From: a virus
IMG/VR virus record: IMGVR_UViG_3300032753_000003
Coordinates: 1-64,000 of that record
Reading direction: 5' to 3' (one strand)
Length of the DNA: 64,000 nt
Each line of letters opens with the position of its first letter. The stretch's first letter is position 1. Positions 7,375 to 15,976 of this stretch are shown one piece after another. The translations under genes and the position numbers were made by a program. The notes beneath the pieces were generated by a model. The model worked only from the letters and a program-made list of their open reading frames with translations, had not been told where the DNA came from and did not search any database.

Positions 7375-9495
7375 TCAAGGCAATATGGCAAAATCGTACA
7401 TTTGGATATTATTGTTTTGTCCAATCCATGTCACAGTATCAGTACTGGTGAAATAGGTATAGGTAGTTAACAAACTGCGTACACCTACTACCCAGTGATC
7501 TATGTACCATATAACACTTATGAACTGATAACCAGGAGCTTCAAATCTATTCCAGATAGCACCATCTAAGCTGTAATAGATTAATCCGCTGCTGACAGCA
7601 ACTATATGACCGCTGGGATTGGTAGCAATTTTGGTAAAATTTGGGCTTGCATAATTAGCAGTAACATAATCTGTACCGCCCCATTGAGGATTTATGAGAC
7701 TGGGAGTATACAAGATATAACCGTATGCTGCGATGTAAAAATTACTGTTGCTATATGTTATATCAAAGAACTGATTATTGTTAAAGATTTCTGGTACATT
7801 AACTCTATCCCAACTTGTACCATCATCTAAACTATACAATAGAACTGGATTACCATTAGATGATCCGCACACTACCCAAACATCTGGATAACTCCAATTG
7901 AACGTAGTAGTATCTGTTATAGCAAATGTTACATATCCTTGAATTTCAAACGTCCATGTGGTTCCGTTGTTTACAACTCCTATAATATTGAATGGTACAT
8001 TTGGCAAAGAGGAGAATGTTACAGTTCCAACTGATTGGCTGGGATTATTTGTGATCAAATCAGCTAATTCTGATAGAAACGGATTGCTAGATTGATCAAC
8101 AGTTACTTCATTTGTTCCTGAGCCTGATTGTATTGGATATGTAATTACCTGTGCTGGTAATATAGCGAATCTCTTAACTCCGTAGTATCTGCTATCGTTA
8201 CTGTTTTCTGCATATACCATAGTCCAACTATCTTCAAATCCTGGATCTGCAATGGTATCGCTGTCGCTGACAAATATTTGAGCTACCTCATCAAATTGAT
8301 TGTGACTGGGTTCATTATTAGCATATTTTTGGCTACCAACTATCATAAAAGTACTGTTATTGCCGTTTTGATTTGTACCTTGAGATATAGCATATGGAGA
8401 GAAATTACCAAATAATATGCTACCGTTAGACCATATTATGCCATCATAACTGCTGCTCACATATCCACTGTCAGATATAGCAGTTATGGTTTGTTGTACA
8501 GTATTAATAGTACTGGTTATGATAACACCACCGCTGCCTACTGCTACAAATGTATTGAAGTGCTTGTTGTATGCTACTCCGTTTAGATTTGCAACAAACC
8601 TAGTATTATCTTGATACCAAGATATTCCATCTTGACTTCTCAATATACTATTATTAAGGCCAACTGCGACTATCTCAGTTAATCCCCAAGTAACTGAAAG
8701 TAGATCTGTTGATATACCAGTAGCAGATATACTCCAATTAACGCCATCTAAACTGGTTATAGCTACACCAGCAGAGCCTACTGCTACATACCGTGTACCT
8801 GTCCAACAAATTCCATAAAGATTTGCAGTTGTTATTCCATTTTCATAACTAGACCAAGTTAATCCGTCTGTACTAGTGCAAATAGTTCCGTTGTTACCTA
8901 CTGCTAAAAATTCTGATCCATTCCATGTTACGGAATTTAAGCTGTATAGAGAGTTCGATGCGATAAATCTCCAATTTTCAGAATCCAACGATATAATTAA
9001 GATCCCATCTGTTCCCACTGCAACAAACATAGTTAACTCTGAAGACCAACACACACTTAGCAATCTCTCGCTTGATCTTAATGATATCAAATTCCAATTT
9101 ACAGCGTCTGTACTGTTTAATACTACACCTGAATCGGCTACAACAACATAATTGGTATTAGATGCAATTACAGAATTGAGATTATATAACACTCCGCTGG
9201 TTTGAGGTATCCAATCATTACCGTCTGTGCTGGTATATATGTATCCGTTTGAGCCAACAGCTATAAACCTATCATATGCCCATGCTACACCATTGAATGT
9301 TGTAACAGTTCCGTTTGACCTAACTATCCAAGGAATATCAGTAGCACACGCTATACCAACACCCTGTTGTCTAGGCAAGAAGGGTTGAGTTATAGCATCA
9401 GTTGAGCTCCACTCGTAACCATCGGGACTTGTTGTAAAGCCGCTCACAGTCACCATGCGATCGTATATTTGTCCTATAGCTAATAATGTGCTCAA
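7375..9495 (-). CDS. Beta-propeller-like repeat protein, candidate tail fibre or adhesin
   Basis: 706 residues built from at least seven degenerate repeats of about 40 residues with the core AVGSNGYIYTSTDGNDW (variants AVGTDGILIISLDSENW, AVGNNGTICTSTDGLTW, AVGSAGVAITSLDGVNW). These are BNR/Ycf48-like blades. Later parts (about 330-706) contain weaker blades, ending YTYFTSTDTVTWIGQN. It is rich in Asn, Ser, Thr and Tyr, has almost no Lys and has no signal peptide, as is typical of phage fibre or baseplate ornament proteins. Receptor or glycan binding is inferred from architecture only. A small gene (9500-9718) precedes it in the same orientation. Confidence 0.65.
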   Translation of the reverse strand: MSTLLAIGQIYDRMVTVSGFTTSPDGYEWSSTDAITQPFLPRQQGVGIACATDIPWIVRSNGTVTTFNGVAWAYDRFIAVGSNGYIYTSTDGNDWIPQTSGVLYNLNSVIASNTNYVVVADSGVVLNSTDAVNWNLISLRSSERLLSVCWSSELTMFVAVGTDGILIISLDSENWRFIASNSLYSLNSVTWNGSEFLAVGNNGTICTSTDGLTWSSYENGITTANLYGICWTGTRYVAVGSAGVAITSLDGVNWSISATGISTDLLSVTWGLTEIVAVGLNNSILRSQDGISWYQDNTRFVANLNGVAYNKHFNTFVAVGSGGVIITSTINTVQQTITAISDSGYVSSSYDGIIWSNGSILFGNFSPYAISQGTNQNGNNSTFMIVGSQKYANNEPSHNQFDEVAQIFVSDSDTIADPGFEDSWTMVYAENSNDSRYYGVKRFAILPAQVITYPIQSGSGTNEVTVDQSSNPFLSELADLITNNPSQSVGTVTFSSLPNVPFNIIGVVNNGTTWTFEIQGYVTFAITDTTTFNWSYPDVWVVCGSSNGNPVLLYSLDDGTSWDRVNVPEIFNNNQFFDITYSNSNFYIAAYGYILYTPSLINPQWGGTDYVTANYASPNFTKIATNPSGHIVAVSSGLIYYSLDGAIWNRFEAPGYQFISVIWYIDHWVVGVRSLLTTYTYFTSTDTVTWIGQNNNIQMYDFAILP

Positions 9496-9499
9496 TTTA

Positions 9500-9718
9500 T
9501 CACCTCGAATCTTGAGATTTTATAGGCAACATGTAGTTGGTGTTTTTACCATTGGTTAGATATGGTCTGCTGAACCACTTGTGAAAGAAGTCGGGATCCT
9601 CTTGCCATTCGTTGTTACCTTGAAATGTAAGAGGACTCTGCGTGCCATCTGTCTTTATACGTTCAGGTGCAGGTTTACCATACACTCCCCAATTGTCGAC
9701 AAACTCGTACAATCTCAT
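9500..9718 (-). CDS. Hypothetical protein, 72 aa, with MRLYEF start
   Basis: Start chosen at 9718 because AGAGGTAATTCT gives a Shine-Dalgarno; an upstream in-frame start exists but has none. The N-terminus MRLYEFVDN resembles the tag seen on many late genes here, although no [I/L]xE site follows. The rest is hydrophilic with KPAPERIKTDGTQSPL and DFFHKWFSRPYL. Function unknown. It lies just upstream of the propeller protein in the same direction. Confidence 0.55.
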   Translation of the reverse strand: MRLYEFVDNWGVYGKPAPERIKTDGTQSPLTFQGNNEWQEDPDFFHKWFSRPYLTNGKNTNYMLPIKSQDSR

Positions 9719-9810
9719 AGAATTACCTCTGTAGTATATGTTATTTACTCCGCAATGCTGTGATATTTTGAAGGTTAAATACTGTGTTATCAAACCATAA
9801 GGATATTAAT

Positions 9811-10623
9811 ATGATCAAGAAGTTGTTATTGTTATCGTTGTTTGCATTATTGCCTACACTGGCAATAGCTTGGGATCAAAAACCATTACTGCCGCTTAAT
9901 GCATGTTCTGCACAGATACCATATGGAATACCAGTATCCTCTAATCAAAATATGCCTGTTATTTGTAGATCTGCATATATTTTACAATATAATCAGTTAG
10001 CTAAACTCCCTATATGGGTATCGTATACATTAACACCTGAACACGCTATAGGTTGCTTGCCTAGGAGTAATGCGTTTGAAACTGACAGAAGTATTCAAAA
10101 TAGTGCCACTCCACAAGATTTTGATGCAAGCGGATATGATAAAGGACATATTGCTCCGGATGGCGATATGAGTTGGAATTCACAAGTTGAGCTAGAGAGT
10201 TTTTTGATGACTAATATGACAGCTCAACTTCCAGGCCTAAATAGAGCAACTTGGAAATTGCTAGAAACATCTATTAGAGATTGGGCATTTCAACTTAACC
10301 AGCCATTTACCATATATGCAGGGCCAATATACAACAATACAGATAAAACTATCGGAAATGGGGTTGTCGTACCACATGCATTTTATAAGATAGTAATTAA
10401 TGATATTACCGGAGAAGTAGCAGGATGGATTTTTCCTCAAGCTAATAATTTGGGAACCGATCTAACTAGATTTAGAGTTTCTGTAGTTCAAATAGAGCAG
10501 GCAGTTGGCATTAAATTTCAATTTCCAAACAATGCAAGAGAATTAAACCAAAACCAAATGTGGCCTATTGATTTTGGAAAAATGACAGAAGCTAAACGTC
10601 AAATTTGTCATATTAATCAATAA
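9811..10623 (+). CDS. Exported DNA/RNA non-specific endonuclease (beta-beta-alpha-Me)
   Basis: 270 residues. The start at 9811 follows AAGGAT and gives a clear signal peptide (MIKKLLLLSLFALLPTLAIA, cleavage near AIA/WD). The mature part has the catalytic motif GYDKGHIAPDGDMSW, a DRGH variant with the general-base His, and the metal-binding Asn region MTNMTAQLPGLNRATWK, as in Serratia nuclease and NUC1. It would act in the periplasm or outside the cell, where it could scavenge nucleotides from host or foreign DNA or hinder competitors; this role is inference. It is transcribed opposite to its neighbours and its 3' end overlaps the GIY-YIG gene by 11 bases, suggesting both came as a module. Confidence 0.9.
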   Translation: MIKKLLLLSLFALLPTLAIAWDQKPLLPLNACSAQIPYGIPVSSNQNMPVICRSAYILQYNQLAKLPIWVSYTLTPEHAIGCLPRSNAFETDRSIQNSATPQDFDASGYDKGHIAPDGDMSWNSQVELESFLMTNMTAQLPGLNRATWKLLETSIRDWAFQLNQPFTIYAGPIYNNTDKTIGNGVVVPHAFYKIVINDITGEVAGWIFPQANNLGTDLTRFRVSVVQIEQAVGIKFQFPNNARELNQNQMWPIDFGKMTEAKRQICHINQ

Positions 10624-11404
10624 TCTTCTTATGCTTACATTTATCAAAATGCCAACGTTTTGAATTACTAGAATCACTAACATTTCCGCAATGCGGACAT
10701 GTTAGTTTTTCTCTTGCTTTCTTATGTGGGCCAGTTTTAACTCTCATTTTTGCCAAAGACTCTTCAGTATGTTTTTTACCTAGCATGGTACCGGGTTTGC
10801 CGTATCTATGATTATTTTCTCCTATAGATGCAGCCGATTGTTTGGCTCTAATTTCTTTTGATCGCTCGTTACCGTATATTTCATCAAATGTTAATCCTAG
10901 ACGTTCTTCTTTGTGAGGAAATCGTCGTTGTTTTTTTGGATTTTTATTTTTCCATTTTTCTCGCATTGTATTTTTAAATTTTGATATCTTTTGTTTTGCT
11001 TTTTCTTCACCATATAATTCTTTGTAAGTTTTACCTTTATTAATAGATTTTTGACCTTTATATCTTGCGCTTGCTGCTCGTCTTTCTTCGTCTGTTACAA
11101 CTCGCCCAGCGCCTCCGTCTCCGCCTTTTGTCTGGTTATAGCCTTGTTCATAGCTATTATATAATTCTATATAAAATGGTTCCATTATATTTTTGCAGTA
11201 ATCTTTATCTGTAGATTCAAATATAATTTCTGTTGTAAATTTATCCCATCCATATTTTCTTATTGCTGCTTTAAGTCCTCTTAATTTAGTATTTGCTGGC
11301 AACTTTCTATGTTCTGAAATTCTTCGAAAATAATTTCCAGTAAATCCAATATATATTTTATTATTAACTGTATTTGTTATTTTATAAATGTAATATATTT
11401 TCAT
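10613..11404 (-). CDS. GIY-YIG homing endonuclease
   Basis: 263 residues: the GIY-YIG nuclease domain (YYIYKITNTVNNKIYIGFT, catalytic Arg in RRISEHR, Glu in the MEPFYIELYN region), then linker repeats and a NUMOD3-type DNA-binding segment (YGKPGTMLGKKHTEES), and a C-terminal zinc finger (CPHCGN...HFDKCKH). It is a free-standing intron-type nuclease like T4 Seg and I-TevI proteins that spreads itself between genomes. Expression seems restricted to late infection by a hairpin over its ribosome-binding site that contains a late promoter (11402-11438). Confidence 0.93.
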   Translation of the reverse strand: MKIYYIYKITNTVNNKIYIGFTGNYFRRISEHRKLPANTKLRGLKAAIRKYGWDKFTTEIIFESTDKDYCKNIMEPFYIELYNSYEQGYNQTKGGDGGAGRVVTDEERRAASARYKGQKSINKGKTYKELYGEEKAKQKISKFKNTMREKWKNKNPKKQRRFPHKEERLGLTFDEIYGNERSKEIRAKQSAASIGENNHRYGKPGTMLGKKHTEESLAKMRVKTGPHKKAREKLTCPHCGNVSDSSNSKRWHFDKCKHKKIID

Positions 11405-11438
11405 AGTTTACCTTAAAATAATATGTAAACTATTTATT
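11402..11438 (-). promoter_or_regulatory. RBS-masking hairpin with embedded late promoter
   Basis: On the minus strand ATAGTTTAC (11425-11433) pairs perfectly with GTAAACTAT (11403-11411). The second arm includes the first bases of the GIY-YIG start codon and touches the Shine-Dalgarno AAGG. The octamer AATAAATA (11431-11438) overlaps the first arm, so a late transcript would start inside that arm and lose the hairpin. This is the same logic as known for I-TevI in T4. Confidence 0.7.
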
Positions 11439-11480
11439 AATAAATTGCGGTATTTGGATTTATTTCAACAGAACTATTCA

Positions 11481-12317
11481 TTAGCTGAGAGAGTTAATAT
11501 ATTTCCTAATAGGATCATCTAGGTCTCGGTTGATCCTCTTGATGCTATATAGATGTCTACCAGGGAAAGGCACTTTATTGTAAACCCAATTATTAGGCTG
11601 CCAGAACACAACATCTTTATTGGCTCTGACGTCGTCTACATCTTGGGTATTATCTACATAGTGATTTTTGTGATGGAAACAACAATAGGGATGGCCAAAA
11701 GGCTGTCCCTTTGCTAAATGATGTCCTAATGTAGCAAAATAAACTTCTTCGCATGCATAAGGCCACAGCATCTGCATTATATCATAATGTGCTGCAGTCC
11801 ACTGATACATTTTTTCAAATAGCTCTCGTTTCCACCAATGACCTTCTATGAGATTTCCCACATAGTTACGAGGATCGCTGCCATCAAATAGGTCTTGAAA
11901 TATTCGATTGGTGTAGCTAACTTGAAACGGAGGCCAAATGCTAACCCTGGGCTGAGTGTCTTGATCAAACCACAAACTATATGCATAGTTCTTTATGTAA
12001 TCTTCCATACCCGGTTTGATAAACATTTCGCTAGTATGCAATACACAAACATAATCAAAGTCAATGTTATTGTCTACAGCATGCTTGTAGTTGGTAAAAT
12101 GCAAAGGTACATGACTGGTTTGACTGTGTACTGTAGCAAATTGAATTGGATTAATCAGCACATCCGGTGTATTGCCTATGCTGTAATCAAAATCTTTGAA
12201 GTTTGCAGACACATGGAGAACAAATACACAATTTGGATTGTATTTCCTAGCATTAGCTAGAGTATCTCGTATGTTATCATTATTTTCGTGAACTGGGGTG
12301 CTAAAAAGAATAGTCAT
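11481..12317 (-). CDS. Glycosyltransferase-like protein
   Basis: 278 residues. The N-terminus ILFSTPVHENNDNIRDTLAN, an alternating strand pattern, LHTSEMFIKPGMEDYI and EEVYFATLGHHLAKG resemble GT-A-type enzymes of the core-2/I-branching or related phage groups, with aromatic-rich loops (EGHWWKRELFEKMYQW). No clean DXD is visible: the SEMF stretch sits where DSD would be expected. The product could be a divergent or inactive transferase. It lies next to the GIY-YIG gene on the same strand, and further genes on both sides are hypothetical. Confidence 0.5.
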   Translation of the reverse strand: MTILFSTPVHENNDNIRDTLANARKYNPNCVFVLHVSANFKDFDYSIGNTPDVLINPIQFATVHSQTSHVPLHFTNYKHAVDNNIDFDYVCVLHTSEMFIKPGMEDYIKNYAYSLWFDQDTQPRVSIWPPFQVSYTNRIFQDLFDGSDPRNYVGNLIEGHWWKRELFEKMYQWTAAHYDIMQMLWPYACEEVYFATLGHHLAKGQPFGHPYCCFHHKNHYVDNTQDVDDVRANKDVVFWQPNNWVYNKVPFPGRHLYSIKRINRDLDDPIRKYINSLS

Positions 12318-12354
12318 AACTGCATTTTATCTATAGCTATGACTATATGCAATA

Positions 12355-12885
12355 TCAAGACGGCATATTGTAAGTCTGTTGGAATTCAGCATTGGCAATT
12401 CTATAATAACTGTTGTTGTCGTTTACCAAGAAATCACCTGGCTTGATTGCCATTGCCTCTCCCCAAGATGCTATGAAGTTTACGGCCGTAGTTCCGTTAT
12501 ATTGTGCTACAAGTCTTGGGCTTTGCTCCGGTGTAACAGTCTGCCCAACCGTACCAATATATAATTTTGAAAACTTAGCAGCATCTATAACATAATTTTC
12601 TCGGCTAGGCCCGCTCATAATGATATCGCCAGGTTGAGCCATTCTAGTAGTTTCGAAGCCGTCTGATGTATATGTAGTAACAGGTTGTAGTACTTGATTT
12701 TGCATATAGCTCAGAGCAGGCATAGATCCAAGTTGACCATTTTCTACATACTGATACTGTAGGTTTTTCTTAGTCACTGGTGTAAAATTAAGGTCAGCAG
12801 CAATTTTTTCGATATCTGATTGCTCTATGGAATTATTTTTTGATACAGCCATGTAAAAGCCAACATCACTTGAACCAGTATTCAT
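12355..12885 (-). CDS. Hypothetical protein, 176 aa
   Basis: Start supported by GGAGATAAAA. The sequence has no recognised domain. The middle (TRMAQPGDIIMSGPSRENYV) and end (AIKPGDFLVNDNNSYYRIAN) each contain a PGD turn followed by a strand pair, like small beta-barrel scaffolds, so it could be a virion or baseplate decoration protein. Function unknown. Confidence 0.55.
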   Translation of the reverse strand: MNTGSSDVGFYMAVSKNNSIEQSDIEKIAADLNFTPVTKKNLQYQYVENGQLGSMPALSYMQNQVLQPVTTYTSDGFETTRMAQPGDIIMSGPSRENYVIDAAKFSKLYIGTVGQTVTPEQSPRLVAQYNGTTAVNFIASWGEAMAIKPGDFLVNDNNSYYRIANAEFQQTYNMPS

Positions 12886-12930
12886 TTTTATCTCCTATTG
12901 TCGAGTGTATTATATTCTATGCTCGATTTG

Positions 12931-14385
12931 TCAATCTGGTTTCTTTGCTGTTCGTTTTTGTCTCGTGCTCTTTATGACATTTTTCAATGCATCAATAGAT
13001 AGCTGCCCAGTTGCATATTGCGCAAAATATTTCACGGTGTCGCTATCAGTTTTAACAGCTGATGCTAGTAGTTTGTATAACTTCTTAGCATATTCTGCCT
13101 TCTCGGCTTCTGGATCAGATGCAATAGCTATAGCTCTAACATATCTCAACATGGTGTTAATTATCTTGTTTTTATTTTCAAAATAATTGCCGCCAGCCGA
13201 ACGGAACTCTATATATTTTTCTTTCATATTGATAGATAGATATCTATCATATCCTGGATCTATGATGCGTTTTATAGCGTTATGTGCTAGGCTATTGATA
13301 CCTGCTTTGAGCGTTTTTATGTCTTTTTCTAAATCGCGATTGCGGATAGATTGCCGAGCTTTGGCAGTGTTTATCATCCAGTCAAGTGTGCTTTGTGCAT
13401 AGCTGTTGGCAGCGCGACCAAATGCTTGCAACACATGGTTATCACCAAGGAACAATATCAACTTGATTTTGTCTATGTTTTCGGTGCTTTGACTGGGTAG
13501 ACTAACCCCAACATGGAACCCACAAGATTGATTGGCAGTTATATTAGAAGATTCAGCCCAATCCCAAAATTTATCAAATGCTTCAAATGCTTGAGGTAAC
13601 TTCATTGGTGGTGATATTAATTCTACACCTCCACTACCCTCTCCAGACTCTATACTGCTATCTGGTTCAAATATCCAAAGTCCTGGTTGACGTTTAACAG
13701 AGTGATATTCTCTACCAACAGTAGATTTAAATCCAGTGTGTTGAACAAAGTCTTGTTCAAGATCTTCGTATGTTAACGAACCTCCGGTATTAAATGTGAT
13801 GTAGGGCCAAGTGATGTTATATTTCTCAGCAAAATCTTTAACAGTTTCGATGCCCTTATAACGCAAAAATTCGTCAAACAAATCAACGGTATTATAGTAA
13901 ATGCTTCTAACAGCGTCTAGCGCAGCCTCATATGTTGTATCTTGTGCATCTATTGCATCAGCTATTTCGTCTTCATCATTAGTGCCTAGGGCCTTGCCTA
14001 TTTCTTTGCGAAGTAATTCTCCGCCTTTGCCACCGTGTATATAATTGTAAAACTCTTCTTCAAGATAATCTAGGTATTCTTCATCCAATTTACCCAACCT
14101 AACTTCTATCCACCTACGGTTATCTGGCATGTCGCCGCTGGTGAGGAATTCAAAAACTTTCTCGTAATAATTTTTAGTTGGAAACGAGAAATCTTTACTG
14201 TAATCTGGTGCCCAATCAGTGTCGTTATGTTTTTCTAAATCGGGAACTACCATTTCGGCTTCAAAGCCCAATGACATATTTTGAGCTAATGGCGTCTTGG
14301 CAAAATCTTCAAGAGCACCCGGGCTCATACTGACTTCGGCTAGTTCTGCTGTATTTGAATGGTTGGTAAATTCTATTGCACGCAT
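12931..14385 (-). CDS. Amidoligase-family enzyme with capsid-targeting-like N-terminus
   Basis: 484 residues. Signatures of the COOH-NH2 ligase (amidoligase) group within the glutamine-synthetase-like fold are visible: GFEAEMVVPD, WIFEPDSSIE, GVELISPPMKLP, NQSCGFHVGVSLPS and YLSINMKEKYIEFRS. Family members join an amino group to a carboxyl using ATP, and phage examples are often thought to modify peptides or the cell wall. Residues 1-17 (MRAIEFTNHS...ELAE) fit the tag described for this block, with LAE as a possible prohead protease site. A late octamer lies four bases before the ATG. Substrate unknown. Confidence 0.7.
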   Translation of the reverse strand: MRAIEFTNHSNTAELAEVSMSPGALEDFAKTPLAQNMSLGFEAEMVVPDLEKHNDTDWAPDYSKDFSFPTKNYYEKVFEFLTSGDMPDNRRWIEVRLGKLDEEYLDYLEEEFYNYIHGGKGGELLRKEIGKALGTNDEDEIADAIDAQDTTYEAALDAVRSIYYNTVDLFDEFLRYKGIETVKDFAEKYNITWPYITFNTGGSLTYEDLEQDFVQHTGFKSTVGREYHSVKRQPGLWIFEPDSSIESGEGSGGVELISPPMKLPQAFEAFDKFWDWAESSNITANQSCGFHVGVSLPSQSTENIDKIKLILFLGDNHVLQAFGRAANSYAQSTLDWMINTAKARQSIRNRDLEKDIKTLKAGINSLAHNAIKRIIDPGYDRYLSINMKEKYIEFRSAGGNYFENKNKIINTMLRYVRAIAIASDPEAEKAEYAKKLYKLLASAVKTDSDTVKYFAQYATGQLSIDALKNVIKSTRQKRTAKKPD

Positions 14386-14389
14386 CTAT

Positions 14390-14397
14390 TATTTATT
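14390..14397 (-). promoter_or_regulatory. Late promoter octamer AATAAATA
   Basis: Minus strand, four bases before the amidoligase ATG (14385) and overlapping the stop region of the upstream nucleotidase gene. It predicts a leaderless late mRNA; no Shine-Dalgarno is visible. Confidence 0.55.
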
Positions 14398-14920
14398 GAT
14401 GCATTGCGTCCTTTAGCATAACCTTAAGTTCATCTAAACTGTTTTCGTCAGATTGAAACTTTATGCCAATACCGCCGTGTTGTCGCCACAAGCGTATGTT
14501 AACGCCGAAATCATCTATGAGAATATTGGGAGTACCATTTGATTGTGTAGCATAGATATATTTGTCGTGCTCGAATATTCGTCCACTATCTGGAACAGTG
14601 ATGTGCTTGTTGAGCCACTGCTGCTTGCCTCTAATGCTACCTTCTTTATCAAAATTGAGAGGACTACTCAATATCTTATAGCTGCCAAACATATCTACTA
14701 CCATCTGCAGCAATTTATTAGCAGTTGGAAATACAGGTAAGCTGGCAAACAAATGTTCGGCATTGGTATTCTGTAAGAAACTTTCCCATTCTGATTTAGT
14801 CATCATGTTGTAATGTTCTACATCATGTAATTCTGCTACATGGCCAAACAGGTTTGCCAAAACTCCATCGAGATCGATGTAAACTATTAGACGGTGTATG
14901 TTAATTTCTGCTGCCCTCAT
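14393..14920 (-). CDS. HAD-family 5'-nucleotidase-like phosphatase
   Basis: 175 residues with HAD motif I (VYIDLDGVLANLFG, two catalytic Asp), motif II Ser (KILSSPLNF), a Lys in the GKQQWLNKH region and motif IV (LIDDFGVN). This matches the 5'(3')-deoxyribonucleotidase NT5C type, which dephosphorylates (d)NMPs; it could recycle host nucleotides or regulate pools. The N-terminus MRAAEINIHR resembles the late-gene tag but runs straight into the first beta strand, so it may not be cleaved. A promoter with TTGACA lies upstream (14951-14979). Confidence 0.8.
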   Translation of the reverse strand: MRAAEINIHRLIVYIDLDGVLANLFGHVAELHDVEHYNMMTKSEWESFLQNTNAEHLFASLPVFPTANKLLQMVVDMFGSYKILSSPLNFDKEGSIRGKQQWLNKHITVPDSGRIFEHDKYIYATQSNGTPNILIDDFGVNIRLWRQHGGIGIKFQSDENSLDELKVMLKDAMHQ

Positions 14921-14950
14921 TAAAAATGGTAACCTTTCAATCCTTAATTA

Positions 14951-14979
14951 AGTTTACAGCTATATGTAAACTCTGTCAA
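14951..14979 (-). promoter_or_regulatory. Sigma70-type promoter, TTGACA-17-TAAACT
   Basis: Minus-strand -35 TTGACA (14974-14979) overlaps the stop of the upstream gene; -10 TAAACT at 14951-14956. It would drive the nucleotidase gene. Confidence 0.5.
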
Positions 14980-15431
14980 CTGGTTCGTTTGAAGTAATAG
15001 AACTTGTCTATTCCGTCAACACCAGAACATTCAAATTCAAAACCCGATATAAATTTACCTAAATTTTGGGCAATTCTATCGTATAGTTTTATTCTACTGG
15101 GTTCTGCAGTTTTACCCGTAAAAGTTAACGCATCAACTGTAACTTTGGTTTTGCTAAGGAATTCCTTAACTATTGCTGCAACCGTAGCAAATATTTTGAA
15201 TGCATCGCCCTTGCCTGTAGCTGCGGTTTTTATACCGTGTGGTGTTTGCTCAGCAAATGCTACTTCCACTCTCGTGTTGCCAGCTGATAGTTTTTCTAAT
15301 GCTAGGCTTACTACCATTTTGGTTCCAGAATCAGTTATGAATATGTATTGACTACCTTCTGATGTTTTTTTGGCTAACATATAACGGTAGGGTTGATCAG
15401 TTACTTCGTTTAACAATTCGATCAATTTCAT
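14976..15431 (-). CDS. Hypothetical late protein with tag MKLIELLNE, 151 aa
   Basis: Start taken at 15431, where ATGA overlaps the stop of the upstream gene; a longer reading frame begins upstream but lacks support. Residues 1-9, MKLIELLNE, fit the capsid-targeting-like tag with LNE as the cut site. The remaining alpha/beta domain has YRYMLAKKTSEGSQYIF, VEVAFAEQ, TGKGDAFKIFATVAAIV and ISGFEFECSGVDG. The order resembles small phage proteins with an acyltransferase-like layout, but no motif is conclusive. Function unknown. Confidence 0.65.
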   Translation of the reverse strand: MKLIELLNEVTDQPYRYMLAKKTSEGSQYIFITDSGTKMVVSLALEKLSAGNTRVEVAFAEQTPHGIKTAATGKGDAFKIFATVAAIVKEFLSKTKVTVDALTFTGKTAEPSRIKLYDRIAQNLGKFISGFEFECSGVDGIDKFYYFKRTS

Positions 15432-15973
15432 TTGCCAGCCTTTGCTTTGCCTCTGCGCATGTTTAGTTGCCAACGTGCCAATTGACCTTTGCGTCCAGGT
15501 GCCTTGGCTGCCTTCTCTAACTGTGCTATAGTAGCGTGCTTGGGTATACCATGTCGCTGGCTGTCACCTGGACGGCCTGGACCTTTACCATCTGCAAAGT
15601 TCTCTTCAACGCTTTCTTTGGGCACGCAGTTGTTCACCCGCACACCATTCTTGAGCTTAGTACCCTGCTTCTTATAGCCAGACCAGCACTTGCGGTCTAA
15701 ACGTTGCTTGGTTTCGGCAACCTTACCATCTGCAAAGTTCTCATCGACCTTGTTTGACTGTTTGTAATACCACAAATCCTTGCTGAGATTTTTTAATGCT
15801 GTATCGCGTGCTATCCTAAACTTTTTAGAATTTGGCAGTTCTGCCTTAATACCTTTTTTCAGTTCTATTTCAACCATCATGAGGCTGCATTTGTACTTTT
15901 CGGCTAGATCGCCTACAGTTGGTATCTTGTGTTTGACTATATTACTATCTTCTTTTATATCATGTAGACGCAT
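15428..15973 (-). CDS. Basic late protein with tag MRLHDIKE, 181 aa
   Basis: The N-terminus MRLHDIKE fits the tag, followed by a helix-turn-helix-like stretch (TVGDLAEKYKCSLMMVEIEL). ENFADGK occurs twice (about residues 78 and 123) around a Cys-rich block (KCWSGYKKQGTKLKNG, NCVPKES). The tail is very basic (GRKGQLARWQLNMRRGK) and could bind DNA in the capsid. The KCW...GYKK...NCVP block is common in hypothetical proteins of marine T4-like phages. Its stop overlaps the next start (ATGA). Confidence 0.65.
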   Translation of the reverse strand: MRLHDIKEDSNIVKHKIPTVGDLAEKYKCSLMMVEIELKKGIKAELPNSKKFRIARDTALKNLSKDLWYYKQSNKVDENFADGKVAETKQRLDRKCWSGYKKQGTKLKNGVRVNNCVPKESVEENFADGKGPGRPGDSQRHGIPKHATIAQLEKAAKAPGRKGQLARWQLNMRRGKAKAGK

Positions 15974-15976
15974 TTA

